From NCBI GenBank assembly GCA_016801885.1, contig CM028903.1, forward strand, positions 15,082,535 to 15,146,534: a DNA stretch of 64,000 nucleotides, given 5' to 3'. Both the position numbers and the translations under genes were made by a program. This DNA is from Toxotes chatareus. Lineage: Eukaryota > Chordata > Actinopteri > Toxotidae. This document shows positions 57,900 through 64,000 of this stretch, in pieces. Every line of letters starts with the position of its first letter. Positions within the stretch are counted from its first letter, which is position 1. Below the pieces are notes generated by a model. That model was given only the letters and a program-made list of their open reading frames with translations. It was not told where the DNA came from and searched no databases.

Positions 57900-58640
57900 C
57901 ATATTAAACAGAAGTGGTTCAGCCAGGGGACAGCCAAGTTGTTGGGAAAGATGGGGAGAGAAAGATGGAGCGCAGGAGCGGAGGAGGCAGAACAGAAAGG
58001 AAGAAGAGTGGCTTTAGTCAAACTTAAACTCTCTGTGGCATGGAAGACTAATCACGTAACTATCTCAGCTTTATTTACTGCTTGCTTCTCAACTGCAGGA
58101 TGTCCTTGGATCATAATAAAGTAGAAAAGAGAAAATGAAACAAAGAGAGGGAGAGTTTCAGATACTAGCGCCTGTGCTCTGCACCAAAACTTTACATTGA
58201 CATGACAGACTTGAAAGGCAAAATTACAGAGGGACACATGATGAAAGCCAGTGTCACTTTTGAAAAAAGTGCAGTGACTTTTTTTAAGTGTTGGACTTGA
58301 AATGTCCTTGCTGTCTCAAAGGCAGATATAAAAAAACAATATCACTGTTGTTTTCAGTCTATTACTAAGCCCAGTGAAATCCTGTCTGCTAATTGATACA
58401 TTTGTTCTAAACTTTGTTCTGAACTTTCCAGAAGTTCATGTCTCCAGTCCTGAGGCAGGTTTACTTGCACATCTTGACAAGTGACAGGTGTTGCGAGGTT
58501 TGTTGGAAGAGGTTTATTTTCTGATGATGGCGCTCAACATTTCATGCTCTATAACTCGAAGCACTGCTCCTTCACCTCTGTGTGATTTGTCTTGTTTTGA
58601 TCCTTTCTATCACAAAGACACCCATTCCCAACTGAGAACT
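57900..58640. other. Non-coding stretch
   Basis: GA-rich patch at 57945-58010; otherwise nothing assignable. Confidence 0.55.
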
Positions 58641-58644
58641 GACA

Positions 58645-58662
58645 CTAACCCTAACCCTAACC
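58645..58662 (+). repeat. Short interstitial telomere-type repeat, (CTAACC)3
   Basis: Three perfect units of the vertebrate telomere hexamer (C-rich strand) occur in otherwise unique sequence, preceded by cact and followed by tgtcatag. Three units are within reach of chance in a large genome, but the perfect phase is noteworthy. Confidence 0.9.
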
Positions 58663-58669
58663 TGTCATA

Positions 58670-59640
58670 GTGCCACATGTTCCCCCAGATCGTCTGGCTC
58701 AAAGACTTTCTCCCCTACTTTGCTTTGCTGGTTTTAAAAAAGGTGAAGATGCAGAGGGTAATAAATAATTCACATTCTAGACAAACTTTGCCAAGAAAAC
58801 TGGGGGTATAAAGTATCAAATTACCTAGGGAAGATATTTGTATACTATTAAAAAATCACACAACAAAAAGTATTAATGTGACACTTCTTTCATACAGCCA
58901 CCACATATCACAAGGCCTGAGTTCAGAGACTGTCCCCACAGGAATAACAACAGCATCAGTCGTTTCAGCGAATTTCCAACTACAACACAGTGTTAAAGTT
59001 AAAGTGAGAGAGACCTCTAACGGCAAGAAAAGCTGTGACTTCAAGTCATCTTTGTGCCTAAAAGTCAAAGTCAAACAGATGAATACAATCGATCTTTTGA
59101 AGAACAAAATGAGCTGGTCACTTAGTTGATAGTGAAATTACGCATGTGGTGCAACTTTAGAGATAACCTACACCTCTAGGACTGGGGAGGTGATGCTCCC
59201 CAGGACACAGTGGTTGCCAAGCAATAAGGGTCAGATAGCAGGGCTTCTCAGCTGATGCTGTGACCTCGCTCCAGGGTTGACGGAGCAGAGTTAAAACTAA
59301 TGATGATTCTTGGAAACTTGCAAAAGTTGATAGACAGTGCAGCCTCTGCTAGTTTCTTGGTCTAGGTATAGAATCTCACTTTCCTTAACCAGATTACCTG
59401 AATGGTCTTGAAAGTAATTTTGCTGGCTGGATGACAAAGCTTCCAAAATACTATGAAAGCAGGAAAGCTGAAGTACAAATATATATACGTTCAGTTATTC
59501 CATTTGGTTTTGAGTTACAAATTGAGGCTTGTTTCAGCTAAAGATCAAAATGAGCATGGCTTAAAGTAGGTGAAAAAGAAAATGCAGGAATACGAAGTCT
59601 AGGAAAATTAAATAAAACTGGAGAAAAGGATTGGTGAGGA
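58670..59640. other. Non-coding stretch
   Basis: No gene recognised. GTTAAA and AAGTCA short direct repeats occur near 58990-59005 and 59060-59077. Confidence 0.55.
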
Positions 59641-59644
59641 GTTA

Positions 59645-59733
59645 TAAAGAAATCTTGAAGAAAAAAGAACAAAAAGAAAAGAAAAGAAGAAAAGATGAAG
59701 CGAAGAAGTAAAAGTGTAAAAGTAAAAAAGAAG
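59645..59733 (+). repeat. A/G-rich purine tract
   Basis: AAGAA/AAAAG-rich plus-strand sequence of about 90 bp. Confidence 0.8.
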
Positions 59734-59739
59734 TTTGTA

Positions 59740-60640
59740 ATAAAGGTGGTCAGACCTTTATATCAACCGATAGGTCTAAGCCTGTGTCATATTCAGAGAA
59801 ATGGCCTTTCCACCCGAATTGTAATTTGCCTCTAATGAATATTCATTCCTGTATTTCAAGGAATGGGAGAGGAACTGATGTGGAACCTTTCCTTACTCTA
59901 GGGAGATTAATTCAATGGAGGTTTTTGTATAGAGATCACATGCTTCAGCTGATCACTATGGTCAATCAACAGTGATTCTAAACATAAACAGTCTATAATA
60001 CTTTGTTACATTGAATATTAGGGAAAGCATATGGTTTGAAAAATAATCTTAGTGCAGCACATCAAGGAATTATTCAGAATGATATACAGGACTAACTAAC
60101 TAACTATTAAGATCATTTTCAGTACTGCTAACAGATGAACAGGAGTTAAACAACAACAAACTTGATTAACAACAACAAAAGACAGCCTTAGACAGTGTCA
60201 GCACATGGCAAAAAAAATGTATTCAAAAATTGTATTTCATAACTTGGCCATTTCATATCACACAGACGTGGGAGTTGAACCAATTTTCAACACTTGCTAA
60301 GTAATTTTAACTGAATTACGGAAGAATTCGACAGTTAATTCACATGAATTCAGGCGTGCTTAACCAATAATAGTTATCTTTGTTAGGTCACTTTGGGAAT
60401 GCATTTACAGTTTATGACAGCAGGTTGTGAAAGACAGAGAGGGAGTATGCACATGTTTGTGTATGTTTGTAAGACAGAGAGGGAGAGAGAGACATCATTA
60501 TGGTTTTAATTCTGATGATTTTCTTTAGATAAATATTTTTCAGTTTGCTGAAAGGAGCATCAGTCTCTGTTCCACGAGTATGATTTCCTTATCTGTTCCT
60601 TTATCTGCTGCTCAGAACCAGGATGACCCTGAAAGGGGTT
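59740..60640. other. Non-coding stretch
   Basis: Nothing assignable. A GACAGAGAGGGAG motif is repeated near 60433 and 60474, and there is an (ACAACA) patch near 60150-60180. Confidence 0.6.
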
Positions 60641-60644
60641 ACTG

Positions 60645-61193
60645 ACCTGGGACTTTTTACTCTCCTCCCATCCAGCACGTGGTATAGGAGCCTCCGTTCC
60701 TGCACCAACAGGCTCAGGAAGAACTTCTTCCCTGAGGCAGTGATACTGCTGAACTCCAAACCACAGTGCTAAGCATTATTGCCCTGAGTCTCGGTACTTT
60801 CGTAATTGCACTGTTCATCCTTGCACAACTAAACCTCTCATGTTCATATTTCTATTTGTGCAGTACATACAACCAACTGCGCGTATTTGTCAATTCTGTA
60901 TATACAATCCTTATATATAAACTCTCCTTTCCAACTTTCTGTATCTATAACATATTTAATATATTACACATATATAATAATCTATATATGTGGCTCTCCA
61001 CTGTCATACTGTAAGCTACAGCATCACTTATGCTGTAGTATAACTGCCTGCAGTATCTACTTATACCTGCACTTATCTGTAAATAATACAATTCTCTTGC
61101 ATTTCTGGTTCAATGCTAACTGCATTTCATTGGCTTTGTACCTGTACTCTGCGCAATGACAATAATGTGGAATCTAATATAATCTAATCTAAA
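60645..61193 (+). mobile_element. LINE 3' end with ATCTA tail
   Basis: The plus strand encodes LFTLLPSSTWYRSLRSCTNR then LRKNFFPEAVILLNSKPQC and a stop at 60770-60772. This matches the C-terminal coding end of a common fish non-LTR retrotransposon (usual form: RxYRSLRxRTxRxRxSFFPxAxxLLNS). It is followed by about 400 bp of 3' UTR ending in gcaatgacaataatgtgg and the tandem tail aatctaatataatctaatct (61171-61190). The copy is 5'-truncated, as is normal for LINEs. I do not know the clade with certainty (CR1/L2-group or Rex1-like). The UTR also holds TATA-rich low complexity at 60895-60985. Confidence 0.7.
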
Positions 61194-61199
61194 AAGTTT

Positions 61200-61700
61200 G
61201 TAAAGTGGTTTCACATCTTGCTGTAAATTTGATTATCGTGTCAAAATATCTGCCTCTTCAGGATGGAGAACGTTGGTTCCTTGTCTGGCCAAAGGTAATT
61301 CTGACACTTTTATTGTGAGAGGTGAGAAGGCCATTTGGCAGATCCTTCAGAAAGTCTGAAGAGGACTGTTCAAACCTACTGTTATCTTTTTGTGGAATTC
61401 GAATGAGGGGGGGTCGTCACTACACAGCCTACTTTAAACTGTCTGAGCCTAATTCATCCATTGATTTGTCACAGTAATGATCCACAAAATAAAGACTATA
61501 ATCATATGGGGGGTGGTCATGTTATGGTCAGAAAAGTACACCATAAGCATGATCGTGGTGTTACATATTCACATTGATATTCATGTTATGTCATTAAGAG
61601 AGAAAGGAAACAAGATTTTTTCATCTTAAGCCAACCTTCAAATTTCTTTTTGGATCACTCTCTCTGTCCCATTCTTTAACTTTTTTTTTTTCTGTCTCAC
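61200..61700. other. Non-coding stretch
   Basis: Nothing assignable except a C/T-rich patch with a T-run near 61681-61692. Confidence 0.6.
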
Positions 61701-61734
61701 AGCAGTCCCATTGTGTCACAGCAGAAACAAAGGA

Positions 61735-62147
61735 GCAATCCACAGGAAAGGAAATGACAAAGAGAAAAGGAGAGTCGAGCCAAACAAGGAGAAAGGGAAG
61801 GGGGGCAGTTGCAGACATCTAACAAGTTCTGATCAAAATTCAAAAGCAGATCAAGTGGAAATGAAGTTTGCTTCAAACAAAAGTCCCCCACCCTCCTCCA
61901 CCAAAATTCTCCTTACCCCTGTGGCTCTTATCATCTTTCCCTGTTCCTCATGCCAGCATCTTCTTTTCACACCTCCTCCAATCCCATCCCCATCTCTCCA
62001 TTTCCCTTAAGGCCACGGGTAGCTCTCTGCTTTACTCTGTTTGCCTCTTACACCCCCCCCCACTTCCCACTCTGCTCTTACTTGCCTCTTTCACTCACCC
62101 CCTCCACCCTCCCCAAGGCCCTCTGCTTCCTTTCTCCCCACGACTGA
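61735..62147 (+). repeat. Purine tract switching to pyrimidine tract
   Basis: 61735-61810 is A/G-rich on the plus strand; 61880-62147 is strongly C/T-rich (CACCCCCCCCCAC, CCTCTTTC). Open frames of 99, 129 and 65 codons overlapping in three frames are artefacts of the composition. Confidence 0.7.
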
Positions 62148-62149
62148 TG

Positions 62150-64000
62150 AAAGGAGGAATAAATGAAGGAGTGCATGTTAATTTGTGGTGGCCACTCCTG
62201 ACAAGCTTTAATCAGAGTGGGGAATCTTGGGCAAAATCATCTAGACCACAGAGATAAATAGTGGGAGTGAGAATTTAGTCAAGGTCAGAGGTTTTATGGG
62301 ACTTCAGTACGGTGTTGACTCTCAAATTACTTCAACTCATTCCCTGGAATTTCCCTGAGTCAGCTCAAGTACCTGTGTGTGCACCTTCATCGATAACGAT
62401 TAGTTTATATTTTTGTTATTGTCAACAAATTCTGTGAAAAGAGCAACACTAGCAATGAGTGAGTTCATCTCATAAAACCTATTTATTTCTGTATCCTGTC
62501 CATGCCACTGTCAGCCTTAAGCTGAGCCCTACTGACTGGTCCTCAAACATAGAAGTTTAATTTCTCTGCTCTTTTGTGTAACATACCATTGCTGTTACAT
62601 TTTTTATGCGGCTAAAAAGTCTCTTACATGGCTTTTTAAAAGGAATAAGAAAAGAAAGACTATAATAAATCTCTCAAAAGATTCTTTGTACTATCTTCCC
62701 AAGCCAAGATATCCAAAACTTAAATCTGTGATATTCTCCCATATACAGCACAATGGCACTGTGGGACCACGCATCACTTCCTTTTAGCAGTGGGCAGGTG
62801 TTTTGGCTCTTGCATAATTAGCTGAACTCACACCTGTTGTAAAGGATATTTTTATCACACAGAAAATCAGTGATCTTATTCTGCTCTGAACACTTGATAA
62901 GCAACAGGCCACCAGCATGAAAGTCATTTGGCTTCAGAAAGTCGACTGCATGGCTGTGGCACTGAGTTGAGTTTTTAGAGGCACTTCAGTCTTCCTAATT
63001 GGATCGCTCTTTCCTCCTTCTATGTCTCTCATCAGGTAATCAGTCTACGGTCTCCAAAACGACTGGATGTCAATGGATGGATTTCTGTAACAAGCCTTAA
63101 AAAGTGCAATGCTTAAGGGAGTCTCACTTTGCTTCGTCTCTTCTTTCTTCTTCCTCACTACCTCTACCTCTGTACCTCTCACTCTTATCAAAGCTGTGAT
63201 AGTGAGCAGTTCAACAGAGTGACAGTCCCAAAGAGGAGGAGAAAGAAAATGATGTCTGTTTTCTTCTCTCACTGCTGTGCGCTCCCCTCTCTTTTCTCTG
63301 CTCCTGTTTTGATTCGCTCTATTTTCTGCATTGACACATATCCAACATCCCGCTGAATGAAAATAAAACCAGCTATGAAAGAAGAGATGCAGATGGAGAA
63401 TCACAGTTGGAAAGAAACTGCTAAAAATATGAGGACTTTTGGTGTGGCCAAGTCAAAGGAACTTCTTCTACTCTCTCTCCTTGTCGCTAAAAATGATGCC
63501 TAAAGACTTAAGATGACTCACTGCTCACTGAATCTTCCAAAGTAGCCTCTTTTTTGACCCAGATTTAGCAGCTGCACAAATAAAATTTTAATTTTTCATG
63601 CCATCATTGACACAATTTGAATGTGTTATAACAACACTGGGGCAGTAGTTTGGTGTGCACAAATGTAAACTTTAATTGTCCATATCCTGATTCTATGATT
63701 AGAGCAGAGGGATGGGGCAATGCTGAGACGAACATCACATCGGTAGATCATACAGTCTTGTAGTTTAGTTGAGGTAAAGCCAAAGACAAGCAGCTGGTGC
63801 CAGGCACCTTAAAGTAACCATCTCTGACACTTTGCGTATCTAAATAAAAGTCTTTTTACTGATCTTTATCACAGGCTGATTTATTGTATATAAGACACAT
63901 GTTCATGAAAGCATTCCCATTGCTGCTGGAAATATGTGGCAGCAGCATTGAGGGTTGAACGGATAAGGAAAAGACAATAAAGATAGTCAAAATGCATCAT
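62150..64000. other. Non-coding stretch
   Basis: No gene or element recognised. Minus-strand (63045-63404) and plus-strand (63129-63356) frames overlap in a C/T-biased patch and are not convincing. Confidence 0.55.

Noticed and set aside
61868..62257. 129-codon plus-strand open frame
   Set aside because: It runs through a C-rich/CT-rich tract with overlapping open frames; no domain.
1..64000. CRISPR arrays, operons, rRNA genes, intact tRNA genes
   Set aside because: No regularly spaced repeats with unique spacers, no rRNA blocks, and no intact tRNA with good A and B boxes and a foldable cloverleaf were seen; the window is vertebrate nuclear DNA.

Overview
This is vertebrate, almost certainly ray-finned fish (teleost), nuclear DNA. 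The evidence is the sequence texture (AT-rich, CpG-poor, many long CA/TG microsatellites and A/T homopolymers) and the repeats I can recognise: L2-clade LINE relics, a Rex3/RTE-type LINE 3' end with a GATG tail, tRNA-derived SINE-like copies, and a dispersed repeat ending in the CCTAATAAAGTG block. There is no bacterial, archaeal or phage organisation: no operons, no ribosome binding sites and no long open frames.

I find no intact protein-coding gene. All open frames are short. The longer ones are either LINE relics or by-products of polypyrimidine/polypurine tracts and dinucleotide repeats. The window is best read as intergenic sequence or a very large intron. Without a search I cannot exclude short internal exons; one exon-like, GC-rich block near 4.7-5.0 kb is flagged.

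Layout. 0-4.7 kb: AT-rich, with two adjacent hairpins near 0.65 kb. 4.7-5.0 kb: GC-rich exon-like block. 5-20.7 kb: microsatellites and strand-asymmetric purine/pyrimidine tracts (6.1-6.6, 8.3, 9.1, 14.8-15.2, 16.4-17.2 kb), a duplicated and inverted 19-bp motif at 10.3 kb, and perfect CA/TG tracts at 17.6 and 18.2 kb. 20.7-22.1 kb: an L2-clade LINE relic on the minus strand (endonuclease, linker, reverse transcriptase). 25.4-26.15 kb: a mosaic of a Rex3-like LINE end, an L2 fragment and a DNA-transposon-like repeat. 26-39 kb: mostly unassigned sequence with some blocks that look like regulatory DNA. About 39.9 and 49.2 kb: two tRNA-derived SINE-like copies. 42.8-44.7 kb: two L2-like relics, the second bracketed by a 14-bp direct repeat. 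54.5 kb: a 21-bp-arm hairpin with CpGs. 55.1 kb: a possible Ty3/gypsy LTR remnant. 58.6 kb: a short interstitial telomere-type repeat. 60.6-61.2 kb: another LINE 3' end with an ATCTA tail. 61.7-62.15 kb: a purine-to-pyrimidine switch.

Nothing here amounts to a new multi-gene system. The items most worth a second look are the 54.46-54.52 kb hairpin, the nested repeats at 25.4-26.15 and 43.4-44.7 kb, and the candidate conserved non-coding blocks at 34.6-35.0, 36.8-37.1 and 38.3-38.5 kb.
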